In this document: piece by piece, positions 27,870-38,500 of the stretch
Layout of the letters: every line of letters begins with the position of its first letter
How positions within the stretch are numbered: position 1 is the first letter of the stretch
Assembly: GCF_029624125.1 (NCBI RefSeq)
Contig: NZ_JARSBN010000006.1
Coordinates: 186,001-250,000, forward strand
Length of the DNA: 64,000 nucleotides
DNA from: Winogradskyella marincola
GTDB taxonomy: Bacteria > Bacteroidota > Bacteroidia > Flavobacteriales > Flavobacteriaceae
Reading direction: 5' to 3'
The notes under the pieces: model-generated
What the model was told of the DNA's origin: nothing
Seen by the model: only the letters and a program-made list of their open reading frames with translations
Databases searched by the model: none
Program-made: the position numbers and the translations under genes

Positions 27870-29216
27870 ATGAAAAAAACACTCATATTTTTATTCCTGT
27901 TTCAAATCATATTAATTGGTGCACAAACCGATCCCAAAATATATGATATCGTTGATGCCATTTCAGAAGAACGTTTAAAAAATGATGTAAAAACCTTAGC
28001 CGATTTTGGCACACGTCACACACTGAGTGACACCATTTCTAATACGCGTGGCATAGGTGCGGCAAGACGCTGGATAAAATCGCAATTCGATAACATTTCA
28101 AAAGATTGCAACCATTGTTTAGAAGTGTTTTATCAAAATAATTTGGTAGAAAAAGGCACTAATCAGCGTATTGTAAAAGATGTGAATGTGGTTAATGTTG
28201 TTGCAATTCAGCGTGGCACAAAATATCCCAATCGCTTTATTATAATGAGCGGAGATATAGACTCCAGAGTTTCAGATCCTAATGATTATAGTTCAGATGC
28301 TCCTGGCGCCAATGATAATGCCACAGGTATGGCTGGTGCTATGGAAGCTGCCAGAGTATTGTCTAAATATAAATTTGAAAACAGCATCATTTTTGTTGGC
28401 TTATCTGGTGAAGAACAAGGACTTTTTGGTGGACAAGGTTTAGCCAAATATGCTAAGGATAATAATTGGCAAATTATTGGAGTGCTTAATAACGACATGA
28501 TTGGAAACATTGAAGGTGTAGATGGTGTAATAGACAATCGTACCTTCAGAATTTTTTCTGAACCAATTACAACAGACGAAACCGATGCTGAAAAATTAGC
28601 CAGACAAGCAAGAGCAAGACGTTTTTATGGTGGAGAAGTTGATGGAATTTCACGACAGTTAGCAAGATACGTGTACACAACAACCAAAACTTATATGCCA
28701 GAAATGAATCCGATGATGGTGTATCGTCTAGATCGTTTTGGGCGTGGTGGACATCACAGACCATTTAACGATTTAGGTTTTGCAGGTATCCGAATTATGG
28801 AAGCACATGAAAATTACACGCAGCAACATCAAGATATTAGAATAGAAAATGGTATTGCTTATGGAGACACGTTTGAGCATGTCAATTTTCCATATTGCAA
28901 AAAATTAACTGCTGTCAATGCAATTACCATGGCTAGCCTTGCTTCTGCTCCACCTGCTCCAAACGAAGTGAGTATTGGTGGTATTGTAGAAGCTTCAGCA
29001 AAACTACAATGGAACAAAGTTGAAGGCGCTAAAGGTTATAAAATCTATTGGAGAGACACAACTTCTCCTACTTGGGACCACAGTAGATATGTAGAAAACA
29101 TTACTGAATTTACCTTAGAAGGTATAGTTATTGATAACTTCTTTTTTGGTGTGGCTTCTGTTTCCGAGGACGGACACGAAAGTTTAGTTACCTTTCCAAA
29201 CAAAATATTAAGATAG
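27870..29216 (+). CDS. M28-family metallopeptidase with C-terminal FN3 domain
   Basis: An exported peptidase of 448 residues with a signal peptide (about 1-18). M28 features are ADFGTRHTLSDT near 45, PGANDNATG (Asp149 as the bridging metal ligand) and LSGEEQGLFG (Glu181 and Glu182, catalytic base and ligand). The first metal motif, usually HxD, reads SGDIDSR here, with Asp129 in the His position and Asp131 conserved. This may mark a subfamily or altered metal binding. From about 365 an FN3-like domain follows (AKLQWNKVEGAKGYKIYWRD). It ends the run starting at 25012. Confidence 0.87.
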   Translation: MKKTLIFLFLFQIILIGAQTDPKIYDIVDAISEERLKNDVKTLADFGTRHTLSDTISNTRGIGAARRWIKSQFDNISKDCNHCLEVFYQNNLVEKGTNQRIVKDVNVVNVVAIQRGTKYPNRFIIMSGDIDSRVSDPNDYSSDAPGANDNATGMAGAMEAARVLSKYKFENSIIFVGLSGEEQGLFGGQGLAKYAKDNNWQIIGVLNNDMIGNIEGVDGVIDNRTFRIFSEPITTDETDAEKLARQARARRFYGGEVDGISRQLARYVYTTTKTYMPEMNPMMVYRLDRFGRGGHHRPFNDLGFAGIRIMEAHENYTQQHQDIRIENGIAYGDTFEHVNFPYCKKLTAVNAITMASLASAPPAPNEVSIGGIVEASAKLQWNKVEGAKGYKIYWRDTTSPTWDHSRYVENITEFTLEGIVIDNFFFGVASVSEDGHESLVTFPNKILR

Positions 29217-29225
29217 TTTTCTGTC

Positions 29226-29246
29226 GTTCCTGAAAAAAACAGGAAT
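29226..29246. repeat. Short REP-like hairpin
   Basis: TTCCTG / CAGGAA arms around seven A residues lie between the M28 and M1 peptidase genes. They may weakly separate the two transcripts. Confidence 0.45.
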
Positions 29247-29262
29247 CTAAACTTCATTCAAA

Positions 29263-30894
29263 ATGAAAAAAAAACACATTGCGTTTACATTTTTATTAGT
29301 TAGTACACTAATAGCTAACGCACAATTACTCCAAGAAAAAAACAACTTCACAAAACAAGATACGCTCAGAGGAAGCATAACTCCAGAGCGCCAATGGTGG
29401 GATCTCACCTACTATCATCTCGATATTGAAGTAAAGCCAGAGGAAAAATTTATTTCTGGTACTAATACCATTCAGTACAAAGTTTTAAAACCACATCAGG
29501 TTATGCAAATAGATTTGCAAGAGCCTATGAAAATTACCAAAGTGACTCAAAATGGTAAGGTGCTTACTATACAACGAAATGGCAATGCTTTTTTCATAAC
29601 TCTTGATGAACAAAATACAGGTGATGTAAATTCTGTTGTAGTGCATTATGAAGGCCATCCAAGAGAAGCTGTTAATGCACCTTGGGATGGTGGTTTTTCC
29701 TGGAAAAAAGACAAAAACGGAAAACACTTTATAGCGACATCTTGCCAAGGTTTAGGAGCCAGTGTTTGGTGGCCAAACAAAGATCACATGTACGATGAAG
29801 CCGATAGTATGGATATTAGTGTAACCATACCAAAAGGGCTTATGAATGTTTCTAACGGCAGACTAAAGAATACTGAAGAACACGACAAAACCATTACCAC
29901 ACACTGGACTGTAAAAAACCCAATAAACAATTATGGTGTTAATGTAAATATTGGTGATTACGTTAACTTTTCTGAAGTTTACGAAGGTGAAAAAGGCAAT
30001 CTAGATATGGATTATTGGGTGCTTTCTTACAATCTTGAAAAAGCAAAAAAACAATTTAAAGATGCTCCAAAAATGATGAAAGCTTTTGAGCATTGGTTTG
30101 GACCTTATCCATTTTACGAAGACAGCTTTAAACTGGTTGAAGTGCCTTATTTAGGTATGGAGCATCAAAGCTCAGTCACCTATGGCAATAGGTTTAAAAA
30201 CGGTTACTTAGGCAGAGATTTATCTGGCACTGGTTGGGGCTTAAAATTCGATTTTATCATTATTCACGAAGCTGGTCACGAGTGGTTTGCCAACAATATT
30301 ACCAATAAAGATATTGCAGACATGTGGATTCACGAGAGCTTTACCGCATATTCTGAAAGTTTATTTTTAGAATACTACTACGGAAAACAAGCAGGTGCAG
30401 AATATGTTATTGGTACACGTCGAAGTATTATGAACGACAAGCCTCTTATTGGTCTTTACAATGTAAATAACGAAGGCTCTAGCGATATGTACTACAAAGG
30501 TGCCAACATGTTGCATACCTTACGTCAACTTGTTGAAGATGATGTTTTATGGCGAAATATCTTAAGAGGTTTAAATACTCAATTTTATCACCAAACTGTG
30601 ACTACCAAACAAATTGAGGATTACATCAGTAAAATGACCAAGAAAGATTTGACAGCGTTTTTCAATCAATATTTAAGAGATACACGTATTCCAACTTTAG
30701 AATATAAAATTGAAAACGGTCAATTAAAATTCTGTTATACCAACATTGTAGAAGATTTTGACATGCCTATAGAAGTTGAAATTGATGGTAAACCTGAATG
30801 GATTTTCCCAAATTCAGAATGGAAAACTAAACCTATTAAGGGTGAAGATTTTAGTATAGATAAGGATTTCTACATTCATTCTCAAAAACTGTAA
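29263..30894 (+). CDS. M1-family zinc aminopeptidase
   Basis: 543 residues with a signal peptide (about 1-20, ending NAQ), so it is periplasmic or surface located. The zinc site is HEAGHEW (His335, Glu336, His339), with the third ligand Glu358 in WIHESFTAYSE. The substrate-anchoring motif is GMEHQSS, a variant of GAMEN. The N-terminal beta domain (YYHLDIEVKPEEKFISGTN) is typical of M1. It is shorter than PepN (about 870) and lacks the long C-terminal helical domain. The gene at 30896 begins 1 base after its stop. Confidence 0.93.
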   Translation: MKKKHIAFTFLLVSTLIANAQLLQEKNNFTKQDTLRGSITPERQWWDLTYYHLDIEVKPEEKFISGTNTIQYKVLKPHQVMQIDLQEPMKITKVTQNGKVLTIQRNGNAFFITLDEQNTGDVNSVVVHYEGHPREAVNAPWDGGFSWKKDKNGKHFIATSCQGLGASVWWPNKDHMYDEADSMDISVTIPKGLMNVSNGRLKNTEEHDKTITTHWTVKNPINNYGVNVNIGDYVNFSEVYEGEKGNLDMDYWVLSYNLEKAKKQFKDAPKMMKAFEHWFGPYPFYEDSFKLVEVPYLGMEHQSSVTYGNRFKNGYLGRDLSGTGWGLKFDFIIIHEAGHEWFANNITNKDIADMWIHESFTAYSESLFLEYYYGKQAGAEYVIGTRRSIMNDKPLIGLYNVNNEGSSDMYYKGANMLHTLRQLVEDDVLWRNILRGLNTQFYHQTVTTKQIEDYISKMTKKDLTAFFNQYLRDTRIPTLEYKIENGQLKFCYTNIVEDFDMPIEVEIDGKPEWIFPNSEWKTKPIKGEDFSIDKDFYIHSQKL

Positions 30895-30895
30895 G

Positions 30896-31468
30896 TTGCA
30901 AATACCAGAACTCTATTTTGAACGCGATACCGATTGGTACGATTGGTTATTAAACAATCATACCAACTACACAGCAGTGTATTTAATTTTCTACAAAGTA
31001 GAGCATCATTTGCCATCTATGCGTTGGGAAGAAGCTGTTAAGGTGGCACTGTGTTTTGGGTGGATAGATTCTACAGTAAAAAGTCTTGGCAATGGAAAGC
31101 GCAGACAATACTTTTCGCCAAGAAATCCTAAAAGTACTTGGAGTGCGCTCAACAAAAAGTACATAATAGAATTAGAACAAAACAACCTCATCCAAGAAGC
31201 AGGTTACAAGGTTATAGAACTCGCTAAAGCATCTGGTAAATGGTCAGAAATGGATGATGTAGAAAATGGTATTATTCCACAAGAATTACAAGATGCTTTT
31301 GATGCCAATCCTCAGGCTTTTGATAACTATAAAAACTTTGCAAAAGGCTATCAAAAAAGTTACTTATCATGGTTACACAGTGCTAAGCGCCAAGCTACTC
31401 GACAAAAAAGAATTGAAGAGATTATTAAACTTTGCGACGCCAATAAAAAAACTCGTGACAGTTGGTAA
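30896..31468 (+). CDS. YdeI/OmpD-associated family protein
   Basis: 190 residues of the YdeI family: WYDWLLNNH at the start, then RWEEAVKVALCFGWIDSTVKSL and QYFSPRNPKSTWSALNK, and the C-terminal YKNFAKGYQKSYLSWLHSAKRQATRQKRI. The only start that keeps the conserved N terminus is TTG at 30896, one base after the M1 peptidase stop, which implies translational coupling. The biochemical role of this family is not established; it is cytoplasmic with no signal peptide. Confidence 0.85.
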   Translation: MQIPELYFERDTDWYDWLLNNHTNYTAVYLIFYKVEHHLPSMRWEEAVKVALCFGWIDSTVKSLGNGKRRQYFSPRNPKSTWSALNKKYIIELEQNNLIQEAGYKVIELAKASGKWSEMDDVENGIIPQELQDAFDANPQAFDNYKNFAKGYQKSYLSWLHSAKRQATRQKRIEEIIKLCDANKKTRDSW

Positions 31469-31535
31469 TTTCGTTAACGTCTTCTTAAGAAGAATACCAA
31501 CGGAATTTTCTTAGTTTGCAGGTTTATGCTCAACT

Positions 31536-32084
31536 GTGAAATCTAAAAACAAATCCTTAGCAAAATCTGTAAGATGGTACCGAAAATGGCATCGCTACAT
31601 TGCCATGTCGCTTCTGGTATTTATTGCTATTATAAGCCTTAGTGGCATTTTACTGGCATGGAAAGATGAATTACAACTAAAACCACCTTCTGAAAAGTCA
31701 GGGAATACAACTTTAGAATTACTGCCATTAAGCAAAATTGAAAGTATTGCTGTTAACCATATTAAGGATGCAAACTTAGATGCTACCATAAACCGTATTG
31801 ATTACAGACCAAGAAAAGGCATCGCAAAAGTGCGTTTTGAAACCCATTTTACCGAGCTTCAAATAGATTGTTATACAGGTAAAATACTATCAGAAAAAAC
31901 AAGAACCGCAGATATCATAGAAATGATACACGACGGTTCTATTGTAGATTTTTTATTTAATTCTGAAAGTAAATCTGTTAAGCTTATCTATTCTTCTTTA
32001 ATAGGATTTGGGCTTTTGTTTTTGTCCTTCAGTGGCTTTTGGCTTTGGAAAAAGCCAAAACAAATAAAGCGCAACAAGATTTAA
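31536..32084 (+). CDS. PepSY-associated membrane protein
   Basis: 182 residues starting with GTG at 31536; an ATG at 31527 is in another frame. There are two membrane segments (about 19-40 and 150-172) flanking a periplasmic PepSY-like domain (SKIESIAVNHIKDANLDATINRIDYRPRKGIAKVRFE). The N-terminal VRWYRKWHRYIAMSLLVFIAIISLSGILLAW is typical of the PepSY_TM family linked to iron-siderophore reduction or peptidase regulation. It is the short two-helix form. Iron relevance cannot be shown from the neighbours. Confidence 0.8.
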   Translation: MKSKNKSLAKSVRWYRKWHRYIAMSLLVFIAIISLSGILLAWKDELQLKPPSEKSGNTTLELLPLSKIESIAVNHIKDANLDATINRIDYRPRKGIAKVRFETHFTELQIDCYTGKILSEKTRTADIIEMIHDGSIVDFLFNSESKSVKLIYSSLIGFGLLFLSFSGFWLWKKPKQIKRNKI

Positions 32085-32098
32085 ATTCGTGTTTACGA

Positions 32099-33556
32099 TT
32101 ATAAGCCGTTAATATAACTTCCATAAGGATCCTTAAACTGTAAGCCTTCAGAAAAACGATATTTACTCAACTTATTGAATTGTGTTAATCCCCAAAGAAT
32201 AAACTCTTTTTCAAAATATACATCCTTTGGATCTATGTCTGGCTGGTAATCGGCTATTAATGCATCCAATGGTGTTACCTCATCTAATTTTGCTTTGTAA
32301 GTAGCATCATTAAAATCATCTAAAAGCTCAAAACCATCACCATTAAAAAACCAGGAAATCAAGGTGTCATATGGTGTTTCTTCCCCTTGCTTTTCTAATT
32401 TTTCAATCTTTGGAAAATATTTTGGAAACAGTGTTTTTATGGCGTTTTCAATTAAGGTATTTGCAACAAAATCTGCACCTTCTTGTTCTCCTTCGTACAC
32501 CAACTCCACTTTTCCGGTTATGGCAGGAATAATTCCTATAAAATCTGATAAACGCACAGACGTATTGGTATCACCTGATACTAAAGCTCTACGTTCTGCT
32601 GTACTGAGTAAATTCTGAAAAGCCGTAATACTCATTCTGGCACTTACTCCACTTTTTACATCGACATACTCGCTATCTCTGGCTTCAAAACTAATTTGCT
32701 CCAATAAATCTCTTGCCAAATCTGGCACATACACACTATCGGCTTGTCTTTCGTCCAGGTTGGCTTCTTGTGATGTAATTGTTCTGGCAATATCTACAGT
32801 GGCTGGATAATGCGTTAAAATCTGTGAACCAATTCTATCTTTTAAAGGTGTAACTATACTACCTCTGTTGGTATAATCTTCAGGATTTGCGGTAAACACA
32901 AATTGCATGTCTAATGGCAATCGTAGCTTAAATCCTCTAATCTGAATATCTCCTTCTTGCAAAATATTAAACAGTGCTACCTGAATTCTGGCTTGTAAAT
33001 CTGGCAATTCATTAATCACAAAAATACAACGGTTAGCACGAGGAATCATCCCGAAATGAATCACACGATCATCTGCATAGCTTAATTTTAAATTTGCCGC
33101 TTTTATAGGATCTACATCGCCAATAATATCTGCAACCGTAACATCTGGAGTTGCTAATTTTTCAGCAAAACGCTCGTCTCTGTGTAACCACGTAATTGGT
33201 GTATTATCGCCTTTCTCGGCAATCAATTCTTTGGCGTAACGCGACATTGGCTGCAAAGGATCGTCATTAATTTCTGAACCTTCAACTACTGGTATATATT
33301 CGTCTAAAAGCTTCACCATCATACGTGCCAAACGTGTTTTTGCCTGACCTCGTAATCCTAAAAGGTTAATATTATGTCTTGATAAGATTGCACGTTCTAA
33401 CTCCGGAATTACAGTATTTTCATAACCGTGAATACCTTCAAAGGTGGTGACTTTATTTTTTATATTTTCAATAAGGTTATCTCTTAATTCGTCTTTAATC
33501 GATTTAGATTGATATCCTGATGTTTTTAATTCTCCTAGTGTTTTAATGTCTTTCAT
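32099..33556 (-). CDS. MoxR/ChlI-like AAA+ ATPase
   Basis: 485 residues of AAA+ magnesium-chelatase-like type. Walker A is GLRGQAKTRLA (about 42-52). The Walker B region is IFVINELPDLQ, with Asn-Glu instead of the usual Asp-Glu. Sensor 1 lies in FVFTANPEDYTNRGS, and PLKDRIGSQILTHYP supplies the arginine finger. Such ATPases act with VWA-domain partners as chaperones that assemble metal cofactors or complexes. The partner gene lies 88 bases upstream in the same direction (33645-34775). The substrate is unknown. Confidence 0.88.
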   Translation of the reverse strand: MKDIKTLGELKTSGYQSKSIKDELRDNLIENIKNKVTTFEGIHGYENTVIPELERAILSRHNINLLGLRGQAKTRLARMMVKLLDEYIPVVEGSEINDDPLQPMSRYAKELIAEKGDNTPITWLHRDERFAEKLATPDVTVADIIGDVDPIKAANLKLSYADDRVIHFGMIPRANRCIFVINELPDLQARIQVALFNILQEGDIQIRGFKLRLPLDMQFVFTANPEDYTNRGSIVTPLKDRIGSQILTHYPATVDIARTITSQEANLDERQADSVYVPDLARDLLEQISFEARDSEYVDVKSGVSARMSITAFQNLLSTAERRALVSGDTNTSVRLSDFIGIIPAITGKVELVYEGEQEGADFVANTLIENAIKTLFPKYFPKIEKLEKQGEETPYDTLISWFFNGDGFELLDDFNDATYKAKLDEVTPLDALIADYQPDIDPKDVYFEKEFILWGLTQFNKLSKYRFSEGLQFKDPYGSYINGL

Positions 33557-33644
33557 TTTCTAGCTTTTGGCTATTTGCTTCTGGCTATTTGCTATTCTGT
33601 TTTTATAAAACTAATTGCTAATACCTAAAAGCTAATAGCTATTT

Positions 33645-34775
33645 TTATCCTTTAATTCTCTTTTTCCTATTGTTTTCGTAATCTTCAAAAATCATTTCAC
33701 CAAGGCCTTTTAATCCTGTATAGAAAGCCTTACCTCTATTGGCTTGCGTAAACTCTCTTACAAAACGCATAAGGTATGGATCTTCAGCAATCATAAAGGT
33801 TGTAATTGGTATATGCAAACGTCTGGCTTGTTGTGCCATAGCATAGCATTTATTAACAATGTAAGGGTCTAACCCAACACTATTTTTATAATACTGTCCG
33901 TCTGGCATACGCAAACAACTTGGTTTACCATCTGTAATCATAAAAATCTGCTTATTGGTATTTCGCTTTCTACGTAGCATATCCATTGCTAATTGCAAAC
34001 CAGCTACTGTATTAGTGTGATATGGACCTACATTAAGATAGGGTAAATCTTTAATCTTTATAGGCCACGCATCGTTACCAAATACTAAAATTTCAAGTGT
34101 ATCTTTTGGGTAGCGTGTTGTAATCAATTCGGCCAAAGCCATGGCTACTTTTTTAGCTGGAGTAATACGATCTTCGCCATACAAAATCATACTATGGCTA
34201 ATATCAATCATTAACACGGTACTCATTTGGCTTTTGTGAAGCGTTTCTTCTACAACTAAATCATCTTCGGTTAAATTAAAATTACCTACACCATGATTAA
34301 TTTGTGCATTTCGCAAACTCTCTGTCATCGATACCTTTTCTAAAGCATCGCCAAACTGATAAGCCCTGAATTCACCTGTATGCTCATCTCCTATTCCAAC
34401 ACCTTTACTTTTGTGATTTCCAGAACCGCTTCGCTTTATTTTTCCGAAGATATGATCCAACGCTTGTTGCCTTATAGCGCGTTCGGTTTTGGCGGTAATG
34501 GTCGTTTTACCAGCTCCAGTACCATTAGGATCGATTTCCTCTCTAATGTATCCTTTCTTTTTAAGGTCTTCAATAAAATCATCTATGGTATACTCTGGTG
34601 TGGTAAGCTTGTATTCTATATCTAATTGACGTAGCCAGTCTATAGCTTCATCAAAATCTCCTGAGGTATGCGTGATTAATTCCTTGAAAATTTCAAACAA
34701 TTTATCAAACGGAGACTGATATGATGCTTCGTATGTTTTAAATACGAATCCGGATCTGTTTTGTTTTTCACTCAT
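33645..34775 (-). CDS. VWA-domain protein, partner of the MoxR-like ATPase
   Basis: 376 residues, cytoplasmic. A charged helical N-terminal half (about 1-180) is followed by a von Willebrand factor A domain whose metal-ion-dependent adhesion site is MIDISHSMILYG (DxSxS). TNTVAGLQLAMDMLRRKR and MITDGKPSC supply the remaining MIDAS loops. The order VWA gene then ATPase gene fits the BchD/BchI or CoxE/CoxD type pairs. The 88-base gap holds imperfect direct repeats (GGCTATTTGCT twice). Confidence 0.88.
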   Translation of the reverse strand: MSEKQNRSGFVFKTYEASYQSPFDKLFEIFKELITHTSGDFDEAIDWLRQLDIEYKLTTPEYTIDDFIEDLKKKGYIREEIDPNGTGAGKTTITAKTERAIRQQALDHIFGKIKRSGSGNHKSKGVGIGDEHTGEFRAYQFGDALEKVSMTESLRNAQINHGVGNFNLTEDDLVVEETLHKSQMSTVLMIDISHSMILYGEDRITPAKKVAMALAELITTRYPKDTLEILVFGNDAWPIKIKDLPYLNVGPYHTNTVAGLQLAMDMLRRKRNTNKQIFMITDGKPSCLRMPDGQYYKNSVGLDPYIVNKCYAMAQQARRLHIPITTFMIAEDPYLMRFVREFTQANRGKAFYTGLKGLGEMIFEDYENNRKKRIKG

Positions 34776-34866
34776 AGCAATATAAAAATACTACTTTTTA
34801 TATGTAACATTTATATATTTTCAGATTCTAACATTTTGTTAACTTTACTAGAAACTTACAGTTAAA

Positions 34867-35469
34867 ATGTCTGAGGAAACCGAACCAAAAAAACCTAAAA
34901 AATCCAGAAAAAAAATCAACTGGACTACTGATAAAATTATGAGTACCTCTGCGCTATTTATTAGTGTAATCTCTCTTATTGCGCTACTATATCAATCCTA
35001 TTTAGCCAGAGAAGAAAACAAACTTACACAAATGCAACAAAGTGCATCTGTACTTCCGCACCTTAATCAATGGTATAGTGAATATGGTAATAATTTTAAG
35101 TTTGTAATAGGTAATAAAGGTGTTGGGCCAGCTTTTATAGAGGATGTTGAAATTGAATTAGATGCAAAACATAAGTTCAATAATACCGATGATTTATTTG
35201 ACTATATTTTTAAAAACACCAAAGGCTTAGACACTATACCTTACCTTAGAAACACACTTATAAAAGGCTTTGTTTTATCTGCAAACGAGCAGATTAATGT
35301 TTTAGAAATTAATAACGCTAAAAATCTAGATTTTGTAAAAGAACTACTAAGTAAAAAAACTATTCTTTATAAAATAACATACAAAGATGTTTATGGTACA
35401 AAATGGCTGTTATCTAACGAAAACTACAGTAACAACAGCAGTACTATTCCTGTTTTATTAGACGAATAA
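34867..35469 (+). CDS. Hypothetical single-pass membrane protein
   Basis: 200 residues. A lysine-rich N-terminal tail (EPKKPKKSRKKINW) precedes one membrane helix (about 26-46, MSTSALFISVISLIALLYQSY). A soluble domain with FKFVIGNKGVGPAFIEDVEIELD follows, which looks like a small beta-sandwich. No family is recognised. It is alone between the divergent VWA gene and the BNR-repeat gene, with a TAACTTTA -7-like box about 20 bases before its start. Confidence 0.65.
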   Translation: MSEETEPKKPKKSRKKINWTTDKIMSTSALFISVISLIALLYQSYLAREENKLTQMQQSASVLPHLNQWYSEYGNNFKFVIGNKGVGPAFIEDVEIELDAKHKFNNTDDLFDYIFKNTKGLDTIPYLRNTLIKGFVLSANEQINVLEINNAKNLDFVKELLSKKTILYKITYKDVYGTKWLLSNENYSNNSSTIPVLLDE

Positions 35470-35547
35470 ATAATACTTAACATCGCTTTTATAATTCTAA
35501 AGCTTCTTTTTCATTATTTTTAGGAAAATTAACTTACCAAATTAATA

Positions 35548-38500
35548 ATGAAACATTTTCTATCTCTTGCTATACTTTGCTGTATAACGATGCTTTCTGC
35601 ACAAGAATTTTCAATGGATTTAGTAAAGAATATGACACCAAGAAATATTGGTCCTGGTGGCATGTCTGGTCGTGTAACTGCCATTGATGTTGTCAACAAC
35701 AATCCAGATATTATGTATGTCGGAACAGCTTCTGGCGGACTTTGGAAATCAATCTCTGGAGGTATAAAATGGGAACCTATTTTTGATAATGAAGTAACAG
35801 CTTCAATTGGTGCTGTTGAAATTCAACAATCCAATCCAAGTGTTATTTGGGTTGGTACAGGTGAAGGTAATCCAAGAAACTCATTAAATGGTGGTTATGG
35901 AGTTTACAAATCTATTGATGGTGGAAAATCCTGGAAATTGATGGGCTTAGAAAAAACAAGACACATCCACAGAATCATTGTAGACCCAACCAATCCAGAT
36001 GTGGTTTATGTTGGTGCTATTGGTTCGCCTTGGGGAGAACATCCAGAACGTGGTGTTTTTAAAACTACTGACGGTGGCGAAACCTGGACAAAAATTTTGT
36101 TTACCAATAACAAAACTGGTGTTGCCGATTTGGTGATGGATCCTTCTAACCCAAACAAATTATTTGCTGCCATGTGGGAACACAAACGCGATCCTTGGTT
36201 TTTTAATTCTGGAGGAAAAGGTTCTGCATTGCACATGACGCACGATGGTGGAAAAACATGGACAAAAATTACTGAAGATGATGGTTTCCCAAAAGGCGAT
36301 TTAGGTCGTATTGGTGTAGCCATTGCGCCTGGAAAACCAAATATAGTTTATGCGCTTGTAGAAGCTGAAAAAAATGCGCTTTACAAGAGTGAAGATGGTG
36401 GTTTTAAATGGAAAAAAATAAACGATAAAAACGATATCGGTAATCGTCCGTTTTATTATTCTGAAATTTACGTCGATCCACAAAATGAAAACCGTGTGTA
36501 TTCAGTTTTTACATACATAAACGTGTCTGAAGATGGTGGAAAAAACTTTGAACAACTCATGCCTGCTTATGGTGTGAGTAATGGTGTGCATCCAGATCAT
36601 CATGCATGGTGGATTCATCCTGAAGATGGTAGTTTTATGATTGATGGTAACGATGGAGGTATGAATATTACTAAAGACGGAGGAAAAACATGGCGATTTA
36701 TTGGTAATCTTCCTGTGGCACAATTTTACCATATTAATGTAGATAATGAATTTCCTTACAATGTGTATGGAGGTATGCAAGACAACGGTTCTTGGCGTGG
36801 ACCAGCATACGTTTGGCGCACACAAGGTATTAGAAATAGTTACTGGCAAGAGATTAGTTTTGGTGATGGTTTTGATGTTATTCCAGATAAGGACGATTCT
36901 CGTTACGGCTGGACGATGAGTCAGCAAGGTTACGTAAGCCGTTACGACTGGCAAACCGGTAATAATTATGGTGTAAGACCAACGCATCCTGATGCTAATG
37001 TAGAGTTACGTTTCAACTGGAATTCTGCTATTAACATAGACCCTTTTGATAATAGCACCATCTATTTTGGAAGCCAGTTTGTTCACAAATCAACTGATAA
37101 AGGAGAAACCTGGACGGTTATCTCACCAGATTTAACAACTAACGATCCTGAAAAACTAAAACAATCTGAAAGTGGTGGTTTAACCATGGATGCTACTGGC
37201 GCAGAGAATCACTGTACTGTTTTAGTTATTGAGCCTTCACCTGCTGAAAAAGACATGCTTTGGGCTGGCACAGATGATGGTCGTGTACACTACACCACAG
37301 ATGGTGGACAAATCTGGACCGACGTCTCTAAAAACATTATTGGTTTACCAAAAGGCAGCTGGATTGTACAGATTAAAGCCTCTAACAAAAATAAAGGCGA
37401 AGCGCTTTTAGTTGCTAATGATTACAGACGTTTTAACTATACACCTTATGCCTACAGAACAAAGAATTATGGTAAATCCTGGGAACGTATTGTAGATGAT
37501 AGAGATGTAAAAAGCTATGCATTAGCTATAGTTGAAGATTTAGAAGAACCAAACCTTATGTTTTTAGGAACAGATGATGGTTTATATGTAACCATAAATG
37601 CAGGCGAAAAGTGGACCAAATGGACTGAAGGCTTCCCTACAACGTCGGTTAAGGATTTGATAATTCATCCACGTGAGCACGATTTGGTAATTGGCACTTT
37701 TGGTAGAGCAGCTTGGGTTTTAGATGATATTAGACCATTGCGCGCTTTGGCTAAAAACAATTCAATCATCAATTCTAATATTGAATTGTTTAATCCACCA
37801 ACAGCATATCAAGCCGCTTACCAACAACCAACCGGAAGTCGTTTTGGTGCAGATGCTATGTATCATGGCGAAAATCGTGCTTATGGAGCTCAATTTTCGT
37901 ATTTGTTTAATAAAAAAGAAGCCGTTAAATCTGATATTAAAGCAGATGCTAAAAAAGGCGATAAAAATATAAGTGACAAAAAAGTTGATAGCGAGATTAG
38001 TTGGGACTCTCTAACTCTAAAAATATATGACGGAGACCGATTAATAAGAACGCTTAAACAAAAAGCACCTAAAGACAATGGCATACATAAATGGACGTGG
38101 TACATGGACGAAGCAGGTGTAAGCAGACCTTCTAGAAGTGTTCGTGAGCAAAACAGAGAACCTGGTGGAGTTACTGTAAAACCAGGAAATTATAAAGCTG
38201 TATTGTATTATGGAAATTTAACTTCTGAAACAACGATTTCTGTAAAGTCTGATCCTCGACTAAATGTTTCTCAAAAGAATATTGATGAAGTTTATGCTGC
38301 ATCAAAAGAGTTAGAACAACTACAACAAAAAGCTGCTGAAGCCGTTGAACAGCTTGTAAAAAGTAAGTCTATTGCTGAGGATTATAAAAATGAACTATCT
38401 AAGCTTGATAAAGAATTGTACAAAGCTCAAATTGAAAGCTCTAAAGAAACCATCAAAGCTATTGAGAGTTTAATTGACAGATACTTGGGCAAAGTAGACA

